A stretch of 64,000 nt of DNA, from positions 87,569 through 151,568 of the forward strand of contig JANQGY010000019.1 in assembly GCA_028282845.1 (NCBI GenBank), read 5' to 3'. Below are positions 35,002-44,079 of this stretch, in pieces. Below the pieces are notes generated by a model. It saw only the letters and a list, made by a program, of their open reading frames with translations, did not search any database and was not told the DNA's origin. A program made the position numbers and the translations under genes. Position 1 is the first letter of the stretch. The number at the start of each line of letters is the position of its first letter. This DNA is from a bacterium (GTDB lineage: Bacteria; Fidelibacterota; Marinisomatia; Marinisomatales; JAHJCW01).

Positions 35002-36258
35002 TCAAGATTTACTACCCTCTGCAAGTGCCTCTCCTCTTTTAATTGGAATCACAAAAATCAAGGCGATCAATAAAGTAACTGCTCCGTACATAAATGCCGT
35101 GCGGTAATCATTATTAAAAATATCTATGATTTTACCGGATAATACCGGACCAACAATTGCGGATGTTTGGGAAGATAAATAATACAATCCGGTATAAGCA
35201 CCCAATCTGTCCTGCGGCGCCATATCAACAACCATCGGCAAAGAATTAACAAGTATCATTGACCAAGCCACACCGCACAAAGGCAGAATGATTTTAGCTT
35301 GAAGAACTGTGGTTATAAAGAATCCATAAGCTAACAATATCGCAAAAGCGATAATACCGCCGATCATTGTTTTCTTTCTACCGATTTTACCGCCTATGAT
35401 TCCGGCTATAGGTGCAGTAATTATAATTGCTAACGAGAAATAGGCAAGCAGAAATGTTGCCTCACCACTATCAGTACCAAGCACGTTTACCGCAAAAGAT
35501 GTAAAAAATACTTCAAGTGCGTTGTAGCCTAAGAACCAAAAGAAAATTGCTCCGAGAAGATAAAGCGCTGATTTGTCTCCATCTTTAATAATTGTTTTGA
35601 TACTGCCGATCAACCCTGGCTTTCCTTCAGCAGGTTCAACCGATTCAGGTTTTGGCTCCTTGATAAATAATAATACAATTCCGCAGGCAATTAGCATTGC
35701 AAAGCCACCAAAATAGAATGGGGCACCTATTGATACTTTGAACAATATTCCACCAACCGCAAAGGCAAGTACTCCACCAATTCCGCCCATCAAATTTATC
35801 ATGCCATTAGCTTGGGATCTCTTTGAGGATGGAGTTATATCCGGCATGAGCGACACAACCGGAGTGCGGAATAAGTCCATTGCGAATAGTGTCAAGAAAA
35901 TTGCTCCCATAAATAACAGCAATGAACCTCCAACGAACATCGGGATACCGATAAAACCAATTAACGCAAGTGGAGCGCCAACAGCGATAAATGGCTTACG
36001 CCTTCCCCACCTTGTCCAAATTCTATCTGAATATGCACCAACAAAAGGTAAAATGAATAATGCAGCAATATTATCTAAGGTCATAATAAAACCGGTTGTG
36101 TCAGCACCCATTCCGAATCCAACTACACCGGCGGTGGAGCTATAATCAGCACGTCCGGCTTGCAAGAATATCGGCACATAGGCGTTATAAATTCCCCATA
36201 ATAGGGAAACACCCATGAAGCCAAAACCTAACAATAATAATCGTCTGTAACTGAACAT
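35002..36258 (-). CDS. MFS transporter, SLC45/sugar-cation symporter-like
   Basis: A 418-residue membrane protein with about 12 helices. The loop SDRIWTRWGRRKPFIAVGAP is the A-motif of SLC45-like MFS carriers, which in other organisms move sucrose or other sugars with protons. A second motif, GGKIGRKKTMIGG, lies in the mid-loop of the C-terminal half. It starts 16 bases after the caspase-like lipoprotein gene on the same strand, so the two may form a unit. The substrate is not known. Confidence 0.85.
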   Translation of the reverse strand: MFSYRRLLLLGFGFMGVSLLWGIYNAYVPIFLQAGRADYSSTAGVVGFGMGADTTGFIMTLDNIAALFILPFVGAYSDRIWTRWGRRKPFIAVGAPLALIGFIGIPMFVGGSLLLFMGAIFLTLFAMDLFRTPVVSLMPDITPSSKRSQANGMINLMGGIGGVLAFAVGGILFKVSIGAPFYFGGFAMLIACGIVLLFIKEPKPESVEPAEGKPGLIGSIKTIIKDGDKSALYLLGAIFFWFLGYNALEVFFTSFAVNVLGTDSGEATFLLAYFSLAIIITAPIAGIIGGKIGRKKTMIGGIIAFAILLAYGFFITTVLQAKIILPLCGVAWSMILVNSLPMVVDMAPQDRLGAYTGLYYLSSQTSAIVGPVLSGKIIDIFNNDYRTAFMYGAVTLLIALIFVIPIKRGEALAEGSKS

Positions 36259-36274
36259 TTTTATTCCTTATAAT

Positions 36275-37963
36275 TTATTTTGCTAAGTCAATTTGAATGA
36301 AATAATATGTTGCGGCAGTTTCAGATTGAGAACATGTTACATTTGATATTTGTGATATTAAACCTTCATTTGGATATCCGCATCCATACCAATAATCAAA
36401 TTGATCAATATGACTACAGGTTGGTTGATTCTTGATGAATAAACTTAGTGAATCATCAGAATAGTTACAGTCAATATCTGATAATTTAATATTGTACTCA
36501 TCCACTATTTGATTTGTAACACCGCTAACATCAGCAAACTTCATCGTTAGTGAAGTTGCCTTAGTTTTATCTTCATTTAAAGTAAAACTGATAGACCCTG
36601 TATGCCATCTTTCTCCCCAACTATAAAATGCATCCCAACTGCCTGAGTATGAATTCCCTGTTTTATTTACAGTTAGCACAATATCTGAAACTAACAAAGC
36701 AAATTGATCAAATTCCTGATAATTAGCAGGGTAACAAGATGGATTCCAATATGTATCTAATACGTACTCGAACCTAATACTTGAAAATTCCAAGGGTGGT
36801 TCAGGTTCCCAAAATGTTAAGTCAGTATCTCCGGAATGGTTCATTTTAATTATAAATGGATCCCAATCACCCACATCATAATATCCTCTGTTACCATTAG
36901 TAATATTTTGTACGCAAGAACCGATCTTTTCCGGTTCTGATTGAGCTGTGTCGCTCATGGCATTATACATTTTTATTGCCCACTCGGATTCGAAATTTGC
37001 CCACACTGCCCAATAATAGCCAACAAGTGCTGAGGCGCCGGAATTTTGAATTAGTTCATTTTGCCAATTCTCACGAAAACCGTAACAAAAAGCATTATAA
37101 ATAAATGTATTATTCCCTGAAAAATTATTCCTTTCTGCTACAAAATTGCTGCTAACCCAATATCTATTTTCATTCTCGTGACTTATAATCACAATTTTCT
37201 TATTGAGGATATCATCCCACAATTCACCATATGTTTTATTTAACTGCGGCTTCTCACCGGTTAAAAAATATGTTTCTTTCTTATCTTTATAAAATCCATT
37301 ACCCGAATAACGATGCCATCCGTGTCCGGTTAAATGGATATATCCATACTGATCTAAACTAGACAATACTTCAATCGTAGCATTATTATCTAAATATTTA
37401 TCAAATGGAGCAACACCGATCTTTGAAAATCCTTCATTTGCGGCATTGATATTTTTATCGTTATACTTCTTAAAATCTTCAGACGAATAAGCACCATCAA
37501 AATATATAGATTTTTTAATCTTTGGTTCTTGTGCTTCTCCTAATAAGCCTTTGCTCAGTTGACTTGATATAACTTTTGAATTTGATTTACCAATCTGTTT
37601 AATAGGCTTATTATACCGACCTATAAAAATTCCCCCTGCAATTCCATTTTTGTATTCAACCGCAACACCCTCAGAATCAGCCCATACGTCCTGAATCGAG
37701 GTATCATTGGAAAAGAAAGTAGCAATTGAATCAATTACCGCGAGTGTATCCATCCCGCTTGAGAATAAATCATTGGCAATATTAGAAGCATCATCCTGAA
37801 GAGTTATTGCTGTATTTAGTGCTTGTTCTTGCTCCTCACTACTGTCTTCATCATCGTAATTACCGGTAAAATCATCGACAATTTGATCGAACATATCGCA
37901 TCCTGCCATTATCAACAACAATATTACTATAATTGAAATAGATTTAAATAAGAACTTGAACAC
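36275..37963 (-). CDS. Lipoprotein with caspase/CHAT-like His-Cys protease core
   Basis: A 562-residue lipoprotein with a lipobox LIMAGC (Cys22) and an acidic linker (DDEDSSEEQEQ). The middle domain has the layout of clan CD proteases: a hydrophobic strand ending in His214-Gly (YGYIHLTGHGW), then NTFIYNAFCYG with Cys293, and ASALVGYYWAVW after it. The two residues are 79 apart. The C-terminal third (from about 385) looks like a beta-sandwich with four cysteines. A caspase/CHAT/gingipain-like peptidase anchored in a membrane is inferred; no recognised family name is sure and no substrate is seen. It sits 16 bases upstream of the SLC45-like gene. Confidence 0.6.
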   Translation of the reverse strand: MFKFLFKSISIIVILLLIMAGCDMFDQIVDDFTGNYDDEDSSEEQEQALNTAITLQDDASNIANDLFSSGMDTLAVIDSIATFFSNDTSIQDVWADSEGVAVEYKNGIAGGIFIGRYNKPIKQIGKSNSKVISSQLSKGLLGEAQEPKIKKSIYFDGAYSSEDFKKYNDKNINAANEGFSKIGVAPFDKYLDNNATIEVLSSLDQYGYIHLTGHGWHRYSGNGFYKDKKETYFLTGEKPQLNKTYGELWDDILNKKIVIISHENENRYWVSSNFVAERNNFSGNNTFIYNAFCYGFRENWQNELIQNSGASALVGYYWAVWANFESEWAIKMYNAMSDTAQSEPEKIGSCVQNITNGNRGYYDVGDWDPFIIKMNHSGDTDLTFWEPEPPLEFSSIRFEYVLDTYWNPSCYPANYQEFDQFALLVSDIVLTVNKTGNSYSGSWDAFYSWGERWHTGSISFTLNEDKTKATSLTMKFADVSGVTNQIVDEYNIKLSDIDCNYSDDSLSLFIKNQPTCSHIDQFDYWYGCGYPNEGLISQISNVTCSQSETAATYYFIQIDLAK

Positions 37964-38127
37964 TTGGATTATCCTTGATTATTATTAAATCAATTTACTT
38001 AAAATTGATTTAGTTCTACAATTTTTAAGACTATTTTATCATATTTTATAGTACTTGATATATAAACCTAAAAAATTGTATCATTATAGATAATATTATT
38101 AAATAAATAACACACAGGAGTAGATAA

Positions 38128-38709
38128 ATGTTGAACAAAGAAACATCCCGCTTGTCCGCGGGGAAAAAAACTATAGCCGTGCTATTCATTATAGTGTTTT
38201 CAACCTCAATGATATTCGCTGAGGGGGCATTGCCAAGTAAAGGCGATACATTCGTTGGAGGCAGATTAGGATTAGGTTCATTAGGCGCAGGTGTTGGCTT
38301 TGGAGCAAATTTTGAAATGGTTACCCAAAACGATTTATTAAATCTTGGAGACCTGCCGGATGCTTTAGGTTTTGGAGCAACAGTTGGTTATTCTACATAT
38401 ACTAGTGGTTGGATTGGTTACCATTGGAGATACACAAATATTGCTATTTTGGTCAATGCCATATACCATATTGACATATTACAGAATGAAAAAATTGATA
38501 CCTTTGTAAAATTTGGATTAGGTTATAACGCCGGAAGCGTAAAAATTGATGATGTTGATGGCTATAGTGGACGTACTCCTACCCATGGTGGTGTTTTAGT
38601 GGGATCATCCGTTGGTGGAAGATATTTTCTATCTGATGCGTTAGCACTAGTGGCTGAGTTGGGATTAGGTTTTGCTTGGCTACAATTAGGTGTTGATGTT
38701 GAATTGTAA
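38128..38709 (+). CDS. Outer-membrane beta-barrel protein
   Basis: A 193-residue exported protein. The signal peptide is long (about 1-32, IAVLFIIVFSTSMIFAEG), preceded by a basic stretch. The body has beta-barrel strands (FVGGRLGLGSLGAGVGFGAN, WRYTNIAILVNAIYHI, VKFGLGYNAGSVKI, ALVAELGLGFAWLQLGVDVEL) and no other domain. The size fits an eight-stranded barrel of the OMP_b-brl type. AGGAG sits 8 bases before the ATG. It is a single gene with its own terminator, and it diverges from the caspase-like lipoprotein across 164 bases. Confidence 0.78.
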   Translation: MLNKETSRLSAGKKTIAVLFIIVFSTSMIFAEGALPSKGDTFVGGRLGLGSLGAGVGFGANFEMVTQNDLLNLGDLPDALGFGATVGYSTYTSGWIGYHWRYTNIAILVNAIYHIDILQNEKIDTFVKFGLGYNAGSVKIDDVDGYSGRTPTHGGVLVGSSVGGRYFLSDALALVAELGLGFAWLQLGVDVEL

Positions 38710-38726
38710 TTTATTATTAATTTAAT

Positions 38727-38751
38727 AAAAAGGCTCCGTTTGGAGCCTTTT
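38727..38751 (+). terminator. Rho-independent terminator
   Basis: AAAAAGGCTCC-GTTT-GGAGCCTTTT is a 10-pair stem with a T-tract, 17 bases after the barrel gene stop. Confidence 0.9.
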
Positions 38752-38761
38752 CAATTTCTGG

Positions 38762-38789
38762 GTAGAGACGTAATATTTTACGTCTCTAC
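38762..38789. repeat. GTAGAGACGT-type hairpin repeat, copy 2
   Basis: GTAGAGACGTAA-TATT-TTACGTCTCTAC is a perfect 12-pair hairpin immediately before the stop of the DRTGG protein gene. It matches copy 1 at 33297 in its outer GTAGAGACG ends and in its place after a GGCTCC terminator. Confidence 0.8.
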
Positions 38790-38793
38790 AAAG

Positions 38794-39828
38794 TTATATC
38801 AAATCAATCAGATTAGTGTGATTCCTGACTGAATCCTCCAAAATTTTGATTCGCTTCTCATCGTCAGCATCAACAAGTGGCACCATTTGATCAATCTTCT
38901 TAGCGGCTTTATGCGTGTCACTGTGTACTAACAACATTGGCACTTTTTTCTCGGAAGCTAAAGCAATAATATTCGGCTGCGGCAAAATATTATTAGTAAG
39001 AACTATACCAACGCAATGCGTTTCCAAAGCAGCTAAGATCATATCGGAACGATCGCCGGAAGTAATGATTAATTTATTCTTATTCTTGAATTTTTCAAGA
39101 CGTTGGGCGGCATCACCACTCATTGCTCCGACAAATACTTCTCTGACAATATCATTTAATGTCATGTCGCCTGAAATGACTTTTGCCATAAGACCATCCG
39201 ATATTAACTGAACCGAAGGATATGTCAGTTCAGCTTCAAATGGAATGACACCAAGCAAGTTTATTCCGATTTCACTAAAAATTTCATCATATACCATCTT
39301 GAAATCTTCAACATCCTTGACTTTATTGACAATTACACCGGCGAGATCCACGCCTTTCAAACGGTTATGATCTTTAAAATATTGTATGTCATCTACGATA
39401 TCGTCATTGTCGCCGCTGACGACAATCACAAGTTGCGCCTTAGCAGCTTTGGCAACCGTTAAGGCATCCAAATTGACTGAAACACCGTGCCTAATTTGTT
39501 TACCGCTTTCGATAAATAGCACTTCGGTATTGTCATTAACACTATTGATCAGAAAGTTCAGCTTTTCATGAATATTTGACTCATCATACATATAGCGCAA
39601 TTTGGAATGATCAAACCCCAAGCTCATCCCTTCAGGACTCTCTTCTATATCAAATATTTTTGATACGGCTGCCGAATCATAATCCCATAAGCGTTTTTTA
39701 CGATATAATAATCGGTCTCCGAAAGGTTTCAAATACCCGATTTTTTTATTCAGGACTTTGCCAAGCCCGATAATAATTCCGGTTTTACCGGCATTTTCAT
39801 TAAGTGAGGTAAAAACAAATTTCTTCAT
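38794..39828 (-). CDS. P-loop/DRTGG protein like the N-terminal half of long phosphotransacetylase
   Basis: A 344-residue protein. Residues 1-205 are a BioD-like (AAA_26) P-loop domain with a Walker A variant TSLNENAGKTG. Residues about 215-320 are a DRTGG domain. Together they equal the regulatory N-terminal half of long phosphotransacetylases, but the PTA catalytic domain is missing. Stand-alone copies may sense or regulate acetyl-CoA metabolism. It starts 2 bases after the ADP-forming acetate-CoA ligase stop, so it is translated with it. That setting backs a regulatory role in acetyl-CoA flux, which is inference. Confidence 0.8.
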   Translation of the reverse strand: MKKFVFTSLNENAGKTGIIIGLGKVLNKKIGYLKPFGDRLLYRKKRLWDYDSAAVSKIFDIEESPEGMSLGFDHSKLRYMYDESNIHEKLNFLINSVNDNTEVLFIESGKQIRHGVSVNLDALTVAKAAKAQLVIVVSGDNDDIVDDIQYFKDHNRLKGVDLAGVIVNKVKDVEDFKMVYDEIFSEIGINLLGVIPFEAELTYPSVQLISDGLMAKVISGDMTLNDIVREVFVGAMSGDAAQRLEKFKNKNKLIITSGDRSDMILAALETHCVGIVLTNNILPQPNIIALASEKKVPMLLVHSDTHKAAKKIDQMVPLVDADDEKRIKILEDSVRNHTNLIDLI

Positions 39829-39830
39829 GG

Positions 39831-41963
39831 TTAACTTCCTTCATTTTCTGATAACATCACACGAATGTCAACAGCTTTAACACCTTTACCCTTCTCATAA
39901 ACCATCAAGGGATTAACTTCAATATCTGTAATTTTCGGACAATTCTGTAAAATATATCCTACACGGTAGATTGTATTAACGATCTTATCAATGTCCCTTC
40001 TTGGTTCTCCGCGTACTCCCAAAAGTAATGGATAGGATTTGATCTCCTCAACCATTAAGCGCGTCTCGCGATGACTGACCGGCAGGGCACGGAACGAAAC
40101 ATCTTTCATTACTTCGACATATATTCCGCCTAATCCGAACATAATGATCGGCCCGAATGCCTTATCTCTTCTTCCTCCGATAATGATTTCAGTCCCGGGC
40201 TTAACCTGTTCAACAATCTCAATTCCGTCAATAACGGCATCTGATTTGTAGGATTTACAGTTATGAATAATTGTCTGATAGGCATCCAACACTTCTTCTT
40301 TATTATCCAAATCCAATAATACTCCCCCCACATCGCTTTTATGCAGAATATCTCTTGAAACAACTTTCATAACTACCGGATAACCGATATCCTCAGCAAT
40401 CTCAACCGCCTGTTTGATATTCTTGGCAATTCCACTCTTTGGGCCAGATAAACCTGCTATATCCAATAATTGATTACCTTCATGCGCCAATAAAAATTCC
40501 CTGCCATCTGCTAAAGCATTGTCAATTATATCATTTATTTTGGAGATTGACACTTTCGCTTTATGCTTCTCCTCTATGGTATTTAAACCATGACGGTATT
40601 GTCGGTAGGAAACACCCAAACATGATACAGCATCATATATATCTCTAAAAACAGGAATATTTTCCAAGGTTAATTGCGATACAACATTCTCAGTCAATTC
40701 ACCGCCAAAAATCGAAAAGATAACCGGTTTCTCCGCTTTCTGATAATTATCATAGACTCTTTTGATCATGTCAATCAAAGAATCAGCATCAATCATCGCG
40801 GTTTCGCAAAACAGTGCCAATACACCCTTCATGGATTCATCTTTTAAGGCAACATTGAGAGCATGCTCATATTCTTTGGACGTTGCTTCACCGGTCAGAT
40901 CAATTGGATTTTTGGTCGAGCCGAAACCGTGGGTTACTTCATTAAATTTTTCATCTAAATATTGTGAATCATCAAACAGTTTCACATCATATTTTTCACA
41001 GGCATCGGTTGCCAAAACTCCGACTCCGCCGCCATTGGTAATTATAACCGAGTTCTCTCCATTTGGCATCGGCGCATTGGAAAGATATTTACACCAATCA
41101 AGCGCTTGCTGTATATTTTCGGCTCGTAGAACTCCGCACTGCTTCATAATGGCATCAAATATTTCATCGGCACCGGCTAAGGAACCGGTATGCGAGGCTG
41201 CAGCAATCGCGCCGCGTATTGACCTACCTGATTTAATTACAACGATCGGCTTCTTCTTGGTTGCCGCTTTCAACACCTTGACTAATCGCTCACCTTTCTG
41301 AATACCTTCAATATACATCAGGATACTCTTTGTGTCATCCTGTTCAACAAGATATTCGACGAGATCGGCTTCATCAATGTCGGACTTGTTTCCGACCGAA
41401 ATGATAGATGATAATCCGATATTCTGAACGGCTGTTTTACCGATCATCGCTACCCCTAAAGCACCGCTCTGCGTGATGATCGCTACATTACCTTTCGGGA
41501 TATTGGTCGGACCGAATGTTGCATTCAATGATACTTTAGCGGAATAATGCCCAAAGATATTGGGACCAAGAATTCTAATTCCGTTTTCCGCAGCGAATTT
41601 GGTTACCTTGCGCTCTTCCTCCAAATTTCCGACTTCGGAAAATCCCGAACTGATAATGGTCACAACACTTACCTTTTTTTCTGCACAAGTTTTTAAGGCT
41701 TCATAAACCCATTTTGCCGGCAACACAATGGTTGCCATATCAATCTCGCCGGCAACATCTTTAAGATCAGCATATACTTTGTATCCCAATATCTCATCCG
41801 CTTTGGGATTTATGGGATATACTTTTCCTTTGAATCCGATTGATTTGATATTGTTCAATATCTTATATCCGACTTTGGCAGAATTGGTGGAAGCCCCGAT
41901 AACCGCGATTGACTTCGGTTCAAATAATTTTTGCATTGATGTATTCGTATTCAATTCCGTCAT
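39831..41963 (-). CDS. ADP-forming acetate/acyl-CoA ligase (fused alpha-beta)
   Basis: A 710-residue single-chain ACD. A CoA-binding Rossmann domain opens it (SIAVIGASTNSAKVGYKI), then two succinyl-CoA-ligase-like domains with the phospho-histidine His258 in AAASHTGSLAG, then an ATP-grasp domain in the last third (VVMKVVSRDILHKSDVGGV). It makes ATP from acyl-CoA, ADP and phosphate, releasing the free acid and CoA. It overlaps the CoA-transferase-GNAT gene by 4 bases and is followed by the DRTGG gene after 2 bases, so all three are one translational unit. It likely supports energy saving from amino-acid fermentation. Confidence 0.93.
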   Translation of the reverse strand: MTELNTNTSMQKLFEPKSIAVIGASTNSAKVGYKILNNIKSIGFKGKVYPINPKADEILGYKVYADLKDVAGEIDMATIVLPAKWVYEALKTCAEKKVSVVTIISSGFSEVGNLEEERKVTKFAAENGIRILGPNIFGHYSAKVSLNATFGPTNIPKGNVAIITQSGALGVAMIGKTAVQNIGLSSIISVGNKSDIDEADLVEYLVEQDDTKSILMYIEGIQKGERLVKVLKAATKKKPIVVIKSGRSIRGAIAAASHTGSLAGADEIFDAIMKQCGVLRAENIQQALDWCKYLSNAPMPNGENSVIITNGGGVGVLATDACEKYDVKLFDDSQYLDEKFNEVTHGFGSTKNPIDLTGEATSKEYEHALNVALKDESMKGVLALFCETAMIDADSLIDMIKRVYDNYQKAEKPVIFSIFGGELTENVVSQLTLENIPVFRDIYDAVSCLGVSYRQYRHGLNTIEEKHKAKVSISKINDIIDNALADGREFLLAHEGNQLLDIAGLSGPKSGIAKNIKQAVEIAEDIGYPVVMKVVSRDILHKSDVGGVLLDLDNKEEVLDAYQTIIHNCKSYKSDAVIDGIEIVEQVKPGTEIIIGGRRDKAFGPIIMFGLGGIYVEVMKDVSFRALPVSHRETRLMVEEIKSYPLLLGVRGEPRRDIDKIVNTIYRVGYILQNCPKITDIEVNPLMVYEKGKGVKAVDIRVMLSENEGS

Positions 41964-43846
41964 TCCTTAAACATCATTTTTAATTCGTATAATCCTTCAA
42001 CATTTCGCTTAGTAATGTCAAAACCGGCAGTCTCAAATAAATGCTGCATCGGTATATTGTTTACTAAAACTTCGGCGGTAAAACCTAACAAACCCTGTTT
42101 AGTTGCTAATAATGTCAAATATGATAACAATTCACGACCAATCCCCTCATTCTGAGCATTGTCCGATACAACAAAGGCAACGTCCGCCATGTGCGTGCCT
42201 TTAATAATCTGATATTGTCCCAACCCCAAAACTTTTTCCTGTTCATTTTCCTGAATCGTCGCAAGAATGACCATTTCCTTGCGATAATCAATCACTACAA
42301 AATCCTGTAGCCTTTCGTGCGGCATATCCTTACGGGTGGAAATAAAACGCTTATACATGCTGTTATCAGACAAAGAATAAAAGAATTCCTTCAATAACGG
42401 CTCATCATCAATTCTAACCGGCCTCAAAATTATATCGTAGCCGGTTTTGGTAGCCCGATGCGTCTCCAAATCGGACGGATACTCACCGCCCTTTCCGGCG
42501 ATGTAAGCTTGATCTTTATAGATCAGATTGCGTTTCTTTGCTTCACGAATGAGTTCAGGTCTGAATTTAGGGTGCGCAATGGCGATCAATTCCATCGCTC
42601 GTTCGCGAATATTTTTACCATGTAAATAGGCAATTCCATATTCGGTTACTACATAATGAATATCGCCGCGATTTAGCGTAACACCGGCTCCCTCCGATAA
42701 AAAAGGTGTTATCCGCGAAACGGTTCCGTTCTCAGCCGTAGATGGGATCGTTAAAATAGTCTTCCCGTTCTCAGCAAGCACCGCTCCACGCATAAAATCT
42801 GCTTGTCCACCGATACCGCTATAAAAAGTATGCCCTAACGACTCAGCCGAAGCCTGACCGGTAAGATCAATTTCAAGCGCACTGTTGATTGCGGTCATAT
42901 TATCATGTTGGGCAATGATCAATGGATTATTGGTTATGTCCACCGTCTTAAATTCAATAGCCGGATTATCATTTATAAACTCATAAGTTCCCTTATGGCC
43001 CATGCAAAATGTAGCTACGGTCTTGCCGCGATTCAGCGTCTTCTTGGCATTGGTAACAACACCGCTTTTCATTAAATCAACCAAACCGTCACTGATCAAT
43101 TCCGTGTGCACTCCAAGATTTTTCTTATCGCTTAGACTTGCGATCACTGCATTGGGGATACTCCCATATCCAACTTGAATTGTGTCGCCATCCTCAACTA
43201 ATCTTGAAACATATTTACCAATATTCTGTGCTACTTCATTATCCGGCTCATCGTTATAGATTAAAAGGTCTTCATCATAATGAACCGCATAATCAATATC
43301 AGAAATATTGATAAAACCGTCGCCGTGTACGCGTGGCATATTTTTATTCATTTGTGCCACCACCACACGAGCTGATTCGGTAGCGGCTTTAACAATATCA
43401 ACACTTACACCGAGACTAACATGCCCATGCTCATCAGGCAAAGACGTTTGGATCAAAGCTACATCAAGTGAGACCATCCCCTTTCTGAAAAGCCCGGGAA
43501 TTTTTGAAAGAAAGGTCGGTGAATAATCGGCTAACCCCTGATTGATTGCTTCTCGGGCGTTATTCCCAATAAAGAAAGAATTATAACGAAAATTGCGTTT
43601 ATATTTTTCATTTGCATATGGTACAACACCCATTGTCCAAACGTGCATAACTTCCGAATCCATCAGCGCTTTAGGATTGCTTTCTACAAATTTAACCAAT
43701 GAATTAACAAGAAATTGCGGTTCGCCGCAGGCCGTACTTATAAATATTCGGTCACCAAGATGGATCTTCTTAAAAATACTATCGACCGATAGAAATTTAT
43801 CCTTGTGGATCTTTTTAAAATTTTCGATTGGGCTTTTCACAGCCAT
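41960..43846 (-). CDS. Acetyl-CoA hydrolase/transferase fused to GNAT acetyltransferase
   Basis: A 628-residue fusion. Residues about 1-445 are an acetyl-CoA hydrolase/4-hydroxybutyrate CoA-transferase with catalytic Glu249 in HTELISDG and GSIPNAV and GGQADFMRGA motifs. Residues about 472-628 are a GNAT domain with the acetyl-CoA loop SDNAQNEGIGRELL. The transferase moves CoA between acids; the GNAT part may acetylate a protein, perhaps as Pat does in enterics, where GNAT is fused to an ACD-like protein instead. It overlaps the ACD gene by 4 bases. AGGACC precedes the ATG. The domains are sure; their joint function is inference. Confidence 0.9.
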   Translation of the reverse strand: MAVKSPIENFKKIHKDKFLSVDSIFKKIHLGDRIFISTACGEPQFLVNSLVKFVESNPKALMDSEVMHVWTMGVVPYANEKYKRNFRYNSFFIGNNAREAINQGLADYSPTFLSKIPGLFRKGMVSLDVALIQTSLPDEHGHVSLGVSVDIVKAATESARVVVAQMNKNMPRVHGDGFINISDIDYAVHYDEDLLIYNDEPDNEVAQNIGKYVSRLVEDGDTIQVGYGSIPNAVIASLSDKKNLGVHTELISDGLVDLMKSGVVTNAKKTLNRGKTVATFCMGHKGTYEFINDNPAIEFKTVDITNNPLIIAQHDNMTAINSALEIDLTGQASAESLGHTFYSGIGGQADFMRGAVLAENGKTILTIPSTAENGTVSRITPFLSEGAGVTLNRGDIHYVVTEYGIAYLHGKNIRERAMELIAIAHPKFRPELIREAKKRNLIYKDQAYIAGKGGEYPSDLETHRATKTGYDIILRPVRIDDEPLLKEFFYSLSDNSMYKRFISTRKDMPHERLQDFVVIDYRKEMVILATIQENEQEKVLGLGQYQIIKGTHMADVAFVVSDNAQNEGIGRELLSYLTLLATKQGLLGFTAEVLVNNIPMQHLFETAGFDITKRNVEGLYELKMMFKE

Positions 43847-44079
43847 TTGGTCCTACTTATATTTAAATTCTAATTATTTCTATTAAAAATCAGGTTTAAA
43901 ATTACGAAGTATTTTTTGTTAGGAATAGACAGGATTTAAATTATTTTAGAAGTAGTTTAAAAGAGTTGAATACGATTCCGGCTATTTCGCACTAAGAATC
44001 GGTGTTTATCAACTTGCTATCAATGAGCTACCTATTTAGACTTAAAAATGTGTTCTAATATTCCTAAATTTATTCCATC

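Noticed and set aside
40762..41301. Long plus-strand open frame (about 179 codons) inside the ADP-forming ligase gene
   Set aside because: It is antisense to a gene with strong family motifs, has no ribosome site and no recognisable protein pattern.
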